64,000 nucleotides of DNA from Clostridia bacterium (GCA_017936765.1 JAGBEX010000014.1:434001-498000); one strand, 5' to 3'. Counted from the stretch's first letter, positions 16,737 through 26,773 are shown. Made by a program: numbers and translations. Notes: generated by a model not told the origin, from the sequence alone.

Positions 16737-17391
16737 GATGAAGAAGATCCTGCTCCTCCTGTGCTGCGCTCTGCTGTTGGTGAGTGTCTCCGTGGGTGTC
16801 ACCGTAGCCTACCTGACCTCCACCTCCACCGAAGTGAAGAACACCTTCACCATCGGCGATGTGAAGATTGATCTGGATGAGGCCGCGGTGGAGTACAATC
16901 CGACAGATAATACTTATGTGGACAAAGGAACCCGTGTGCAGCAGAACACCTACAACATTCTGCCCGGCACTGTTGTCTACAAGGATCCTACCATCACCGT
17001 AGACATGAATAGCGAAAACTGCTATGTCCGCGCTTTGGTAACCATTACATATCCCAAGGGAACCTTTGAAGCAGATTGGCTCAGCGCGCCTGGCAACGGC
17101 TGGGAAATCAGCACAACCACTACAACTGAAACCACCGACGCTACAACCAACGAAGTTACCTGTACGATGGTTCAGGAGTACCGCTACAAGACCGTAGTGG
17201 GCAAGAACACCGCAAGCGATACCGTCCTTTCCCCCATTTTCACTACGCTGACCATCCCCACCACACTGACCAACACCGATATTGCCAAGCTGAAGGACTT
17301 TAAGATCGATGTTGTTGGCCATGCCATTCAGGCCGGTGGCTTTGCCGATGCCAATGCTGCCTGGACTGCCTTTGGCACCCAAAACAATTAA
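16726..17391 (+). CDS. TasA/camelysin-like protein 1 with SipW-type signal peptide
   Basis: A secreted 221-residue protein. The signal peptide ends SVSVGVTVA|YLTSTSTEVKNTFTIGDV, the SipW-dependent pattern, so cleavage after Ala28 is predicted. The mature part is Thr-rich and beta-rich, like TasA fibre subunits or CalY. It ends with HAIQAGGFADANAAWTAFG, a motif shared with the next two proteins. The start at 16726 has AAAAGGAG 8 bp ahead and overlaps the end of sipW. A role as a matrix fibre subunit is inferred from the family and from sitting directly behind its peptidase. Confidence 0.82.
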   Translation: MKTKMKKILLLLCCALLLVSVSVGVTVAYLTSTSTEVKNTFTIGDVKIDLDEAAVEYNPTDNTYVDKGTRVQQNTYNILPGTVVYKDPTITVDMNSENCYVRALVTITYPKGTFEADWLSAPGNGWEISTTTTTETTDATTNEVTCTMVQEYRYKTVVGKNTASDTVLSPIFTTLTIPTTLTNTDIAKLKDFKIDVVGHAIQAGGFADANAAWTAFGTQNN

Positions 17392-17418
17392 TTTGTTCGA
17401 ATGAAAGGAGCAACCACT

Positions 17419-18054
17419 ATGAGTGAACGCACCAACTCCCGCATCTCCCGCAAAAAGGCTCAGCGCCAGCTTCGCATGAAGCGCGTACTGCTCACCGCCA
17501 GCCTGATGGTTCTGGTGGCCGTGGTATCCATCGGCGGCACCATCGCCTGGCTGCAGGACGGCACTACCACCATTACTAACACCTTTGCTCCTACGGGGAT
17601 TGATATCGAGCTGACGGAAACCAAAAATGGTCCTTATAAATTGATCCCTGGCGAAGAGTTTGACAAGAATCCCATTGTGACCGTTGTAGGCAGCGAGAAG
17701 AACGTGGATATTTACCTGTTTGTCAAGTTTGAAGAAATTGCTCCAGGCAGCAAAACAACCAGAAATTATCTCGACTATACTTCCACACTTAATACCGACA
17801 ACGAATGGACGCAGGGTGACGGCAACACTATTCCCAAAGATGTTTGGTATCGTACCGTTTCTGCTTCCACTACCGATCAGGAGTGGCACCTGTTAGCTGG
17901 CGATAAGGTAACCGTATTGGATTCCCTTACGAAGGAAAATATGCCTAATGCAAATGAAGTTCAGCTGAAGTACACCGCCTATGCCATCCAGACTGCTGGC
18001 TTCGAAAATGCTGCCGCAGCCTGGGCTGTAGCAAAAACTTATTCTGCCAACTAA
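17419..18054 (+). CDS. TasA/camelysin-like protein 2 with SipW-type signal peptide
   Basis: A 211-residue secreted protein with a longer, very basic N-terminal region (residues 1-22) before the hydrophobic core. The signal peptide ends VVSIGGTIA|WLQDGTTTITNTF, with predicted cleavage after Ala43. The mature protein contains KLIPGEEFDKNPIVTVVG, the TasA-like strand in which the chain lists its junction with the following domain, and ends YAIQTAGFENAAAAW like paralogues 1 and 3. ATG at 17419 follows AAAGGAG. Probably an alternative or capping fibre subunit; that assignment is inference. Confidence 0.8.
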   Translation: MSERTNSRISRKKAQRQLRMKRVLLTASLMVLVAVVSIGGTIAWLQDGTTTITNTFAPTGIDIELTETKNGPYKLIPGEEFDKNPIVTVVGSEKNVDIYLFVKFEEIAPGSKTTRNYLDYTSTLNTDNEWTQGDGNTIPKDVWYRTVSASTTDQEWHLLAGDKVTVLDSLTKENMPNANEVQLKYTAYAIQTAGFENAAAAWAVAKTYSAN

Positions 18055-18075
18055 CCCCACCGGAGGTAATCAGCA

Positions 18076-18798
18076 ATGACGAAGCGCAAGATCATGATGC
18101 TCAGCCTGGCGCTGTGCATGGTAGCCATTCTGGCCATCGGCGGCACGCTGGCCTATTTCACCGATACAGAGACCGCCACCAACGTGTTCACCGTGGGCGG
18201 TGTGGATATCACCCTGTTTGAAAGCAAGGTGCGCCCCGAAGATGACACCGAGGGTTTCCCCGGCTACGTGGATGCCGACGATGACGACCGTACTGTGACC
18301 GAGAACACTTACGCAAGCCTGCTGCCCGGCTCCTACATCTGCAAGGATCCCACCGTGACCAATGTGGGTGAAACGGATGCTTACATCCGCGTGAGCATCA
18401 AGCACAACAATCAGGATGCCATCTTTAATGCCTTCGAGAACGAAACCGCTTTCCTGGCCGCGCTGCAGGGCATGAGCAACACCCTGTCCAAGGTGGAGCA
18501 TACCGATGTGGCCTGGAAGCTGGCCGACGGCACCGCCGGTGCTGATGCAACCAACCGCAACACCTACGATTTGGCTGCAAACGAGAAGATCTATGTGATG
18601 TGGCTGACTGATGCGCTCTCCAAGGATAAGTTTATAACAATGTTCACCGGCATCCAGATCCCCAAGGATTTTGACGAAGCCGACATGGAAGCCTTTGATG
18701 ATTTGAAGATTACCATCTGGGCCGATGCCATTCAGGCCGACGGATTTGCCAATGTTAAGGCTGCCTTTGAAGCTTTCGATGCCGCCAAGAGCAACTAA
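18076..18798 (+). CDS. TasA/camelysin-like protein 3 with SipW-type signal peptide
   Basis: A 240-residue secreted protein and the most canonical of the five. Its signal peptide ends ILAIGGTLA|YFTDTETATNVFTVGGVD, matching the SipW-cognate signature closely. The mature region has SLLPGSYICKDPTVTNVGETDAYIRVSI, the typical TasA-like beta sandwich strand pattern, and the C-terminal DAIQADGFANVKAAFEAFD. It is acidic. A GGAGG lies ahead of the ATG at 18076, which is 21 bp after the previous stop. It may be the major subunit, but relative abundance cannot be judged from sequence. Confidence 0.85.
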   Translation: MTKRKIMMLSLALCMVAILAIGGTLAYFTDTETATNVFTVGGVDITLFESKVRPEDDTEGFPGYVDADDDDRTVTENTYASLLPGSYICKDPTVTNVGETDAYIRVSIKHNNQDAIFNAFENETAFLAALQGMSNTLSKVEHTDVAWKLADGTAGADATNRNTYDLAANEKIYVMWLTDALSKDKFITMFTGIQIPKDFDEADMEAFDDLKITIWADAIQADGFANVKAAFEAFDAAKSN

Positions 18799-18837
18799 AC
18801 CAATCCATACCCATGCTGAATGAAAGGAGGGGAAACC

Positions 18838-19416
18838 ATGTGCAAGCGCAAGGTGCTGCTGCTGGCAGCCGCCATTTGCATGATCGCCATTCTTGCTGCA
18901 GGCGGCACGCTGGCCTATTTTGTGGCGGAAGAAACCGCTTATAATGTGATCACCACCGCTGTGCTTGCCATGGAGCTGCGGGAGGAGACCAGCAACGGTC
19001 AGCCCTGGCCGGAAAAAGGTGTACACCAGCTGGTGCCAGGCTCCACGGTAGACAAGATCGTCACCATGGCCAACACCGGCAGCGTGGATTTCTACGTTCG
19101 CGCATCGGTGAATACTGCTGTCGCCTCCGGCACCGGAGATCCCCTACCCTTCGAGCATATCACTCTTGACTACAACACCAGCGACTGGACGGAGAAAGAC
19201 GGGTACTTCTATTACAAGCAAGCCCTTCTTCCTGGCGAGGAAACCTCTCCCCTGTTTACAACAGTAGCTTTCTCCACCACCATGGGTAACGAGTATATGA
19301 ACGCCCGACTGGAGATTGGCATTAATGCACAAGCCGTGCAAAGCAAGAACAATGCAGAGGATGTTCTTTCCGCCACCGGCTGGCCCGAACAGGATAAGGA
19401 CGGAGATCAAACGTGA
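18838..19416 (+). CDS. TasA/camelysin-like protein 4 with SipW-type signal peptide
   Basis: A 192-residue secreted protein whose first 26 residues closely resemble those of paralogue 3 (ILAAGGTLAYFVAEETAYNVIT), which suggests duplication. The mature part contains HQLVPGSTVDKIVTMANTGSVDFYVRASV, again the TasA-type strands. It lacks the AIQxxGF C-terminal motif and ends instead with a hydrophilic tail. ATG at 18838 follows AAAGGAGGGG. Its stop codon overlaps the GTG start of the CHAP protein, so the two are translationally coupled. Confidence 0.8.
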   Translation: MCKRKVLLLAAAICMIAILAAGGTLAYFVAEETAYNVITTAVLAMELREETSNGQPWPEKGVHQLVPGSTVDKIVTMANTGSVDFYVRASVNTAVASGTGDPLPFEHITLDYNTSDWTEKDGYFYYKQALLPGEETSPLFTTVAFSTTMGNEYMNARLEIGINAQAVQSKNNAEDVLSATGWPEQDKDGDQT

Positions 19417-21737
19417 AGCGATTGACCGCGCTGCTGTTGGTCATGTGCTTCGCGCTGCTGTGCCTTATCCCGGCACCCGCAGCCTTTGCCAATAGCAGCA
19501 TTGCCACCCAAACAGATATCGCCACCGCTTCTCCCGAAGCGACGGCAATCGAATCTCCTGCCTGCACCACAGAGTCTGCGGCGGAGGCCCCCCCCTCTCC
19601 CACAGTTGAATCCACCCCTGCACCCACTGAGTCTCCCGCCACGCCGGAAGCTACTGATGGGTCTGCTTCTGTTTCTCCCAGCGGCGAGCCGTCTCAGACG
19701 CCTGCAACTGCAGAACCTTCTGCAGAACTCACACCCGAAATCGCAGCAGAGCCTACTGCCGAGCCTACAGAAGGATGCACCGTCGAGCCTTCTCTGGCGT
19801 CCACAGAAGTGCCGACAGAAAAAACCACAGCAGAGCCCACGGCGGAATTGTCTCCCAGCCCGGAGTCCATGTCTTCGGAAGCTCCCACCGCAGAGCCAAC
19901 GCATGAACCAAGCACAACGCCCACCGAAGAACCTCCCGCCGAGCCAACCATCGAACCGACGTTTGAGCCAACTGTTGAACCAACTACAGATATTTCCCCC
20001 GAACCAACCGCAGAGCCAACTGCTGAGCCAACCGTTGAACCAACCGCAGAGCTGACTGCTGAACCGACAGCCGACCCCACACCTGACCTCACACCAGAAC
20101 CCACAGCAACGCCTCTGCCGTTGACGCTCCGGCTTTCCTGTCCAGCGCGCTATGCCTTTGCCAACGAGGAAGGCATTACACTCACGGCCAGCTTCGCCGG
20201 TGGCGTTGCACCCTATCAGCTTCAGTTTATGGCACAGGATGCAGCTAACACCCTCGCCGTTCAAACCGCTACTGCGGATGCAGAAAACAGCCACAGCTTT
20301 ACTTACCTCCCCACTACCGGAGGAGATCATATCCTGACAGTAACCGTCACAGATGCCCTGGATAACGTGACCGCTGCCAACATAGTGTTTCCCGTTGCCA
20401 TTCACAACTGGGAATATGCGGGCGACTGGGTACACAGCGTAAGCAGCGCAGAACTGTCTGGCGATTGGCGCACCGACCTGGTGGCTGTGGCACGCACACA
20501 ACTGGGCTACAGCGAAAGCACCATCGACTTCAAGATCGATGATAACGGCATTCGCCGCGGCTATACGCGCTATGGCGCCTGGTATGGCGCAGCCTATAGC
20601 GAGTGGTGCTCCATGTTCGTATCCTTCTGCCTGCATTTTGCCAACATCCCCGCTTCCGATGTTCCCCAGGAAGCCCATTGCGGGACTTGGCAACGTGCAA
20701 TCCGCAGCAAGGGTGCCTATCGCACGCCTGCAGCGGACTATATGCCCCAAGCTGGTGACATTGTGTTCTTCTCCTGGTATGAGGACGATGAAGCCGAACA
20801 TATCGGCATTGTGGAAAACGTTGATGGCACTACTCTGTACACCATCGAAGGCAATTCGTCCGGTAGTGTTCGCCGCAGAGAATATTCCCTGACTGATAAG
20901 GCCATCGTTGGCTATGCCAGCATGACCCGTCTGATGGAAAAGGCCGGCCTTTTACGTGAATCCGCTGCCACCATGGCCGAGGAGTTGCCCGAAGGTGCTC
21001 TGGGCAAGGGCTATACCCTTATTGGCAGCGTAAATATGCGCAGCAGGCCCTCAACCGAAAGCACCCGTATCGCCACCATCAAGCGAACCAACACAGGCGT
21101 CGTTTTGATGGACTACGCCTACGCAGGCGACGAGTTGTGGTATAAGGTACACCATGATGGTGTTATCGGTTATATCCGCAGCGACCTGCTGGACGCTGTA
21201 CTGCTTGTCCCTCTGTCCATGCAGGTGGTTGCCCAGCCAGAGCCAATCAGCTGGACGCCCGACATGGGAAACATCAGTCTCGTCTTCCAGGTACGCAATG
21301 CCCAGGGGTACCGCTGGGAACAGAGACTCTCCGCCAACGGTACGACTACCTGGACCCCTATCAGCGAAGACAACACATTGACGCTTATCCCCACTCCTGA
21401 AGCACTTCGCTGCTGCTACCGTTGCGTAGCTTACACCACCCAGGGTGAAACGCTTACCAGCGATGTGATCACCCTGCTGGCCGAGCCTTATTTCTCCTGG
21501 CTGCAAACGACCGTCGTCACTCCCGATATGCTCCAACGCGCCTTCAACGCAGGCGGGCTCGACCTGCTTGTACTGGAGGACGATTCCCTTGTCCATGTGC
21601 GTACCGGCCAAACCATCGCGCGCTACCGAGCAGACCTTGGTTACTTTGTCGATTGCTCCACCGGCCTGATCGTAGCTTACCTCGATTCCGTCACCGGCAA
21701 GCTTGCCCCCGTGGTTACGCAGGCCGATATTTACTAA
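19413..21737 (+). CDS. secreted CHAP/SH3 cell-wall hydrolase with Pro-Thr-Glu linker
   Basis: A 774-residue secreted protein probably cutting peptidoglycan. Order: signal peptide (1-27), a long low-complexity linker of EPTAEPT-type units (about 30-235), an Ig-like segment (about 238-330), a CHAP amidase/endopeptidase domain (about 350-505; Cys about 400 in SEWCSMFVSF, His in EAEHIGIVEN), a bacterial SH3 domain (about 528-595; VNMRSRPSTESTRIA) and a C-terminal region of unknown fold. It starts with GTG, overlapping the stop of TasA-like protein 4. Placed among fibre genes, it may open the wall for fibre export or tether them; this is inference. Confidence 0.85.
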   Translation: MKRLTALLLVMCFALLCLIPAPAAFANSSIATQTDIATASPEATAIESPACTTESAAEAPPSPTVESTPAPTESPATPEATDGSASVSPSGEPSQTPATAEPSAELTPEIAAEPTAEPTEGCTVEPSLASTEVPTEKTTAEPTAELSPSPESMSSEAPTAEPTHEPSTTPTEEPPAEPTIEPTFEPTVEPTTDISPEPTAEPTAEPTVEPTAELTAEPTADPTPDLTPEPTATPLPLTLRLSCPARYAFANEEGITLTASFAGGVAPYQLQFMAQDAANTLAVQTATADAENSHSFTYLPTTGGDHILTVTVTDALDNVTAANIVFPVAIHNWEYAGDWVHSVSSAELSGDWRTDLVAVARTQLGYSESTIDFKIDDNGIRRGYTRYGAWYGAAYSEWCSMFVSFCLHFANIPASDVPQEAHCGTWQRAIRSKGAYRTPAADYMPQAGDIVFFSWYEDDEAEHIGIVENVDGTTLYTIEGNSSGSVRRREYSLTDKAIVGYASMTRLMEKAGLLRESAATMAEELPEGALGKGYTLIGSVNMRSRPSTESTRIATIKRTNTGVVLMDYAYAGDELWYKVHHDGVIGYIRSDLLDAVLLVPLSMQVVAQPEPISWTPDMGNISLVFQVRNAQGYRWEQRLSANGTTTWTPISEDNTLTLIPTPEALRCCYRCVAYTTQGETLTSDVITLLAEPYFSWLQTTVVTPDMLQRAFNAGGLDLLVLEDDSLVHVRTGQTIARYRADLGYFVDCSTGLIVAYLDSVTGKLAPVVTQADIY
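19536..20115 (+). repeat. degenerate 12-15 bp coding repeat (EPTAEPT units)
   Basis: Within the CHAP gene the DNA is built from short degenerate units encoding E-P-T, A-E-P-T and V-E-P-T. It resembles the PTE-rich repeats of the surface protein gene at the right end of the window. Such tracts readily change length by slippage. Confidence 0.7.
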
Positions 21738-21754
21738 CTTCTCGGAGGCATTCC

Positions 21755-24700
21755 ATGAATATGCGCACCCGACTGACTGCCCTGGTTCTGGCGCTGCTGA
21801 TGTTTATCAGCACGCCAGTTTCCGCATGGGCAACCACCGTGGACGCGAATACATATGCCCAATGGCTCCAGGATGCCCAGGCGGTTTCTGCCCAGCAGCA
21901 GAAAATGATTACCACCTCCGAGGAAATTCTCACCACTACTGATGTCACCTACACCGGCACCGCCACCAACCGCAACACCACTTTTCTGAACCTGACCGGA
22001 ACCACTTCCGAGGACACCACCCTGCCCCAGCAGAGTATCACCCTGCCCGTGGCCGGTTCTGCCACGCTGTATGCACCCAGCGGTGCGGAAAGCTATCAAT
22101 GGCAGGTATACGTCAGCGGTGTATGGGCAAACATTCTGGGTGACACCGCCGCCTCCATCACCATGACCTACCCCATGCTCAGCAATGCACTTTCTGGCAA
22201 CAGCGCTCTGGTGCGCTGCCGCATGGAGCAATCGGGCGCTACCGTGTATAGCGCCGAGACCCAAGTCACGGTGGATCATACCATCACCACCACGGCCTAC
22301 ACCACCACTCGGAGCATCCCTGTGCAGGCCACAGAATACACCACCACCCGCAGCGCAAACAGCGGCATCATGCTGCTTGCTACCGAGCCGCAGCAGACCT
22401 ACCTGATCACCATTCAGTATCTTTTTAAAGACGGCACCCCTGCCGCCAACCCGGTGATCATCCAGACCGGCTCTTCCTCCGGCACCCAGACCTACACCGG
22501 TACCGTAGCCTTGCCCAAAGTGACCGGTTATGACGTAGGCACACCCAAAGACCTCCCCACCGGCGTGACCTACAATGCAACAAACGCCACCCTTCAGTTT
22601 ACCAACTTTTCCGTGACCGAAAACAAGAACATCACCATCACCTATGTTCCTGCATTGGTCAGCTATACTGTTGTCTATTGGCAGCAGAAGGTAGGTGGCG
22701 ACTCCAACGAGGACTATGAAAAAGTTGAGAAAGACACACGCCAGTTCCAGGGCTACACAGGCGATACCGTAGCCACCGACCTTGCTCCCGGCGACAAGTA
22801 CCATGGTTTCCGTCCTCTGCTCTACGATACCGGCACCCCCATTGCTGCTGACGGCTCCACCGTGGTGAATGTCAAGTATGACCGTGAATACTATCTGATC
22901 AAATTCAACCTCGACGGCGGCACAGGCGTAGACCCGATTTACGCCCAGTTTGGTGCGCCCTATAATGTCAATGAACCCACGCGTGCAGGTTATTCGTTCG
23001 CCGGTTGGGATCCTGCGCTGCCTGCCGTGGATGAACGGACGATTCCGTATAATGGTGCAACCTATACTGCACAATGGAATGCAAACGAAACCAGCTTTAC
23101 CGTGGTTTACTGGCTGGACGACCCGAATGACAACACCGAAGACCTAGAAAAACGAAAGTACAACTATTGGGGATCTTCAACCCAAAAAGCAAAATCCGGC
23201 ACAATAGTAGACGGTGCAACATATCAAGACTATAAAAAAATTGCAAATTACCAAACCCTTCTCAACCCATATGAAGTTCGATACTCTACCTATTCTCATG
23301 CAGATAAGAATGTGACCATCAAAGGCGATGGCTCCAGCGTGGTGAATGTGTATTATAAGCGCAATGTTTACGAAATGCGTTTTTATTACGCAATGGAAGA
23401 TGCCAGCGGAACACCTTATGTGGTTGGTGGTTCCACATATTATTTCGGCAATCCAGACAGCAATACCGGATCAATTCCCTCATGGGTTGATAAAGATGAT
23501 GAAATATCGTTATTGAGCCGTTTTTTAACGAACGGTGATTATGCAAAAGGAACCGTCGGAATCATTGAGAACCTTCCGCAATTGACAGAGGAAGGTCTCC
23601 GGCGTTATGGTTCCACTAAAACGGTTTCCGATGACGCGAAGCGAAAATATCATTATTTCTCTTTCTCTGCAAAATATGGTGCAGACCTAAGTGACTTGTG
23701 GCCCGTGGTTAATGTCATGAACAGCATTACACCTTCTGACCCAGCCAATAAAAATTATCCTGCATCCATGAGTGCATGGAATGGTGAATATCGTGTGTAT
23801 TATTCACAACACAATACCAACCAAACAATCAAAGGCGTATATAGCCAGCTTGATTATCAAATCCTTTGGGATAATAATTGCAACGTTACCGGTCATCCGA
23901 GTGGAGATAGCGATGTAGTTTCTTTCCTGTGCTTCTGGGAAAACGGCGCAAACATTGGCTGGAGTATTCCCGAGCTTTATAGATATTATATTTATGTTCC
24001 CGCATTATCGAACGAAAGTATTGATAAGACATATAATGGTATAGACTATCATTTGCACTCCTGCTATGATACCGTCGATAATTCGTCGGTTGAGGAGCAA
24101 ACCGCTCCTGCAATTGCAGGTTTTAGCTATCCGCCAGTTCGCACTTCAAGGAAGATGTCTGATTCCGAATTTGATACAAGTAAATATACGGAGGCACACG
24201 AGGTTTATTTCTTCTATAACCGCCTCCCCTATAATCTTGAATTGCATAATGCAGGCACAACAGACAAGCATGAAAATGTTCTTTTCGGCCGTAACATCGC
24301 TGAGTATGTCACAACAGTTCCCGAACACCCCGACGAATCGTTGCGTGCTACGCATGAGTTCGGCGGCTGGTATCTCGATCCTGATTGCGTCGAGGGAACG
24401 GAATTCTACATTGATCAAGAACCTACCATGCCCGCCCACAATCTGATGCTCTACGCCAAATGGAATCTTGTGAAGCATCATGTGAATGTATACCTCACAA
24501 AAGCACACATGGAAGCTGGTTCCGAGGTGGATGGCGAACTTCTTTATTCCGATACCGTGGAGCACGGCACCCTTATTCCTGAGCTTTCTCGCCCTCAAAC
24601 CCCGGTAAACGGCAGTTACAATTTCGTTCATTGGTTCTACGAGGTCGAGAATGACGACGGCACCATAACCGAGCATCCTTTCGATTTCGCCAGCATCCCC

Positions 24701-26755
24701 GTAATTCATGATCTGAACATCTACGCCAAGTGGAGTACTGATGTGGTCATGAATTACAAGGTTTACTATGTAAAAAAAGGAACCGGCGAAGCCATTGGCG
24801 ATGCAACGGAATTTGTGGCAGACCTCAGCGCTGGCAGCGCTTTGGCCGGCACCAGCAAAACCTTCTATGCTAAGGGTGTTACCGAGCTTTACGAAGCCTA
24901 TCAGACCGGCTGGTTCCCCGAAACTCAAAGCCACACCATCTCCATCGGTATAGATGAAGATAAAAACAGCTACACCTTTAAGTATGTTCAGGTTGATAAG
25001 GTTCCCTATCAGGTTTGCTATGTGGATGAAAATGGCAACTCTCTGCGCGACCCTGTAACTGTTTTCGACAATGACAAAGCTGTGGTGACCGAGAATTTTG
25101 TGCTGATTCCCGGCTATGTTCCTGATGCCTTGCAAAAGCGCTTGGTTGTTGCCTATGATGCCAATGCAGACATCGACAAGCCCACAGAAGCAAATACCAT
25201 TACTTTCGTTTACAAGAGAGACGAACAAACCGCCATGTATGTGATTAACCACTACCTGGTGGATAACGCCGGAAATGAAACCTTGCACAGCTACCAAACT
25301 TCTACCGCTACCATGACTAGTGATACCCCCGCAACGGTCACGGCCAATAAACTGAACCTTGATGGTTATCATTTCTCCAACGTGAAATGCGAAATCGCAG
25401 AAGGTGATGATCAGAACACAACCTTCGATAAGACTTATCTCAGCGTCACCATGAAACAGGGGTCCGCCGGTTTTGTGATGAACCTGTACTATCAGGAGCA
25501 AACGGCGACGATCAACTACTTGGTAGCCAGCGGCTGCGAAAGCATGGGCAGCGTATCCCTCGCCAGCGAAACGCTGGGTGTGGTTACCGGCACTCCTGTT
25601 GGTTCTACCCCCACAGCCAATCAAGGCTTCAAGTTCGTGGGATGGTACTCTGATGCTGACTGCACTCAGCCTGTGCTGTTGGGTGTTAATGCTGACAATG
25701 GCACCCTGACCCCCATGCGCAATCCTGGTGAGCTGTGGACAGATGTCACCTACTACGCCAAGTTTGTGTTAAATGTGGCTGATCTGACCATCACCAAAGA
25801 GGTTGTGGATGCCATCGCAACCGATAATTTCCATCCTAATGCAAACACAGAGTTTTCCTTCCTAGTGCAAATTGGTGGGAAGAACTATGTTGGCGGCTAT
25901 ACCGTTGCCGGACAGCATGCTTCAACGGCAAACGGAATTATCACCCTGAAGGCTGGTGAAACTGCCAGCATCAGCGACGTGACCATCGGCGAAGCCTACA
26001 CTGTAGTCGAGCAAACGCTGCCCATGGGCTACACCTGCGAAGACGACACAGTGAGAGGCACCATTCAAGAATCTAGCAACGACGTGACCATTACCAACAC
26101 CTACCAGGTGCGCAGCCTGACCATCAACAAAGCCGTCAAGGGCGGCGATGCCCCCAGGGGCGAAGTATTCTACTTCAACGTCACCCTGCCCAACGGCAGC
26201 TATGCAACATTGACCGATGGCAGCATGCAGTCCACGCTTACAGTAGCAAACGACCAGGCAACCGTGCTGCTGACCGCCGGCCAGACAGTTGTGATTTCCG
26301 GCATCCCCTATGGAGCTGAGTATGCCGTAACGGAGCAGGCCCATGCGGATTACAGCACCGGAGTTGCAGGAGCTTCCTCCGGCAGGCTGAATACCGATGT
26401 CAGCATGACCTTCACCAATACCTATCTTTACAGCCACTTGACCGTGACGAAGAAAGGTATGACTCAAGGCAGCGCCATTGTGCATGTCAAAGTAGCCGAT
26501 ACAACCTACTCCGTTGTGCTGAACGGCGACAACAACTGGACACAAACCATTGCTCACCTGCCCATCGGCGCGACAATTGACGTACAGGAAGCCACCGACT
26601 GGTCCTGGCGGTATAGTAAGGCACCCACCATCGTCCATGCTGACAAGGTCACCGAAGGCGGCTCTACTGCAGACATTACAAACACTCAGGCCGAAACCAA
26701 GTGGCTGGACGACGAGTCTGCTCAGGCCAACATTTTTAGCGGCGACAACAACTAA
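21755..26755 (+). CDS. giant repeat adhesin (InlB B-repeat, MucBP-like and Cna-B/SpaA-like domains)
   Basis: A 1666-residue secreted protein. A signal peptide (1-27, ending SAWA) precedes repeated beta domains: an Ig-like region (about 90-160), InlB B-type repeats with the RAGYSFAGWDP and HEFGGWYLDP signatures (from about 375 and 860), MucBP-like units (YQVCYVDENG, MYVINHYLVDNAGNE; about 1085-1250) and three SpaA/Cna-B-like domains at the end (LTITKEVVD, LTINKAVKGGD, LTVTKKGM). No LPXTG-like motif, membrane helix or cell-wall-binding repeat is seen at the C-terminus, which ends in an acidic tail. ATG at 21755 follows CGGAGG. Codon use becomes AT-rich between about 23150 and 24450. Confidence 0.85.
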   Translation: MNMRTRLTALVLALLMFISTPVSAWATTVDANTYAQWLQDAQAVSAQQQKMITTSEEILTTTDVTYTGTATNRNTTFLNLTGTTSEDTTLPQQSITLPVAGSATLYAPSGAESYQWQVYVSGVWANILGDTAASITMTYPMLSNALSGNSALVRCRMEQSGATVYSAETQVTVDHTITTTAYTTTRSIPVQATEYTTTRSANSGIMLLATEPQQTYLITIQYLFKDGTPAANPVIIQTGSSSGTQTYTGTVALPKVTGYDVGTPKDLPTGVTYNATNATLQFTNFSVTENKNITITYVPALVSYTVVYWQQKVGGDSNEDYEKVEKDTRQFQGYTGDTVATDLAPGDKYHGFRPLLYDTGTPIAADGSTVVNVKYDREYYLIKFNLDGGTGVDPIYAQFGAPYNVNEPTRAGYSFAGWDPALPAVDERTIPYNGATYTAQWNANETSFTVVYWLDDPNDNTEDLEKRKYNYWGSSTQKAKSGTIVDGATYQDYKKIANYQTLLNPYEVRYSTYSHADKNVTIKGDGSSVVNVYYKRNVYEMRFYYAMEDASGTPYVVGGSTYYFGNPDSNTGSIPSWVDKDDEISLLSRFLTNGDYAKGTVGIIENLPQLTEEGLRRYGSTKTVSDDAKRKYHYFSFSAKYGADLSDLWPVVNVMNSITPSDPANKNYPASMSAWNGEYRVYYSQHNTNQTIKGVYSQLDYQILWDNNCNVTGHPSGDSDVVSFLCFWENGANIGWSIPELYRYYIYVPALSNESIDKTYNGIDYHLHSCYDTVDNSSVEEQTAPAIAGFSYPPVRTSRKMSDSEFDTSKYTEAHEVYFFYNRLPYNLELHNAGTTDKHENVLFGRNIAEYVTTVPEHPDESLRATHEFGGWYLDPDCVEGTEFYIDQEPTMPAHNLMLYAKWNLVKHHVNVYLTKAHMEAGSEVDGELLYSDTVEHGTLIPELSRPQTPVNGSYNFVHWFYEVENDDGTITEHPFDFASIPVIHDLNIYAKWSTDVVMNYKVYYVKKGTGEAIGDATEFVADLSAGSALAGTSKTFYAKGVTELYEAYQTGWFPETQSHTISIGIDEDKNSYTFKYVQVDKVPYQVCYVDENGNSLRDPVTVFDNDKAVVTENFVLIPGYVPDALQKRLVVAYDANADIDKPTEANTITFVYKRDEQTAMYVINHYLVDNAGNETLHSYQTSTATMTSDTPATVTANKLNLDGYHFSNVKCEIAEGDDQNTTFDKTYLSVTMKQGSAGFVMNLYYQEQTATINYLVASGCESMGSVSLASETLGVVTGTPVGSTPTANQGFKFVGWYSDADCTQPVLLGVNADNGTLTPMRNPGELWTDVTYYAKFVLNVADLTITKEVVDAIATDNFHPNANTEFSFLVQIGGKNYVGGYTVAGQHASTANGIITLKAGETASISDVTIGEAYTVVEQTLPMGYTCEDDTVRGTIQESSNDVTITNTYQVRSLTINKAVKGGDAPRGEVFYFNVTLPNGSYATLTDGSMQSTLTVANDQATVLLTAGQTVVISGIPYGAEYAVTEQAHADYSTGVAGASSGRLNTDVSMTFTNTYLYSHLTVTKKGMTQGSAIVHVKVADTTYSVVLNGDNNWTQTIAHLPIGATIDVQEATDWSWRYSKAPTIVHADKVTEGGSTADITNTQAETKWLDDESAQANIFSGDNN
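23150..24450 (+). other. AT-rich block inside the giant adhesin gene
   Basis: This part of the reading frame has clearly more A and T, and many AT-ending codons (TAT, AAA, GAT, AAT), than the GC-rich codons on either side. The frame is intact. It covers roughly residues 465-900, between the first InlB B-repeat unit and the later repeats. It may be a recombined domain block. Confidence 0.6.
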
Positions 26756-26773
26756 CAAGGAGGGAAAAGCGCC

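Noticed and set aside
19407..20801. Minus-strand frame of about 460 codons, Cys/Trp/Arg-rich, in the CHAP gene
   Set aside because: It is a by-product of the repetitive EPT codons read backwards.
26600..26755. LPXTG-type sorting signal on the giant adhesin
   Set aside because: The C-terminus has no PXTG-like motif and no hydrophobic helix.
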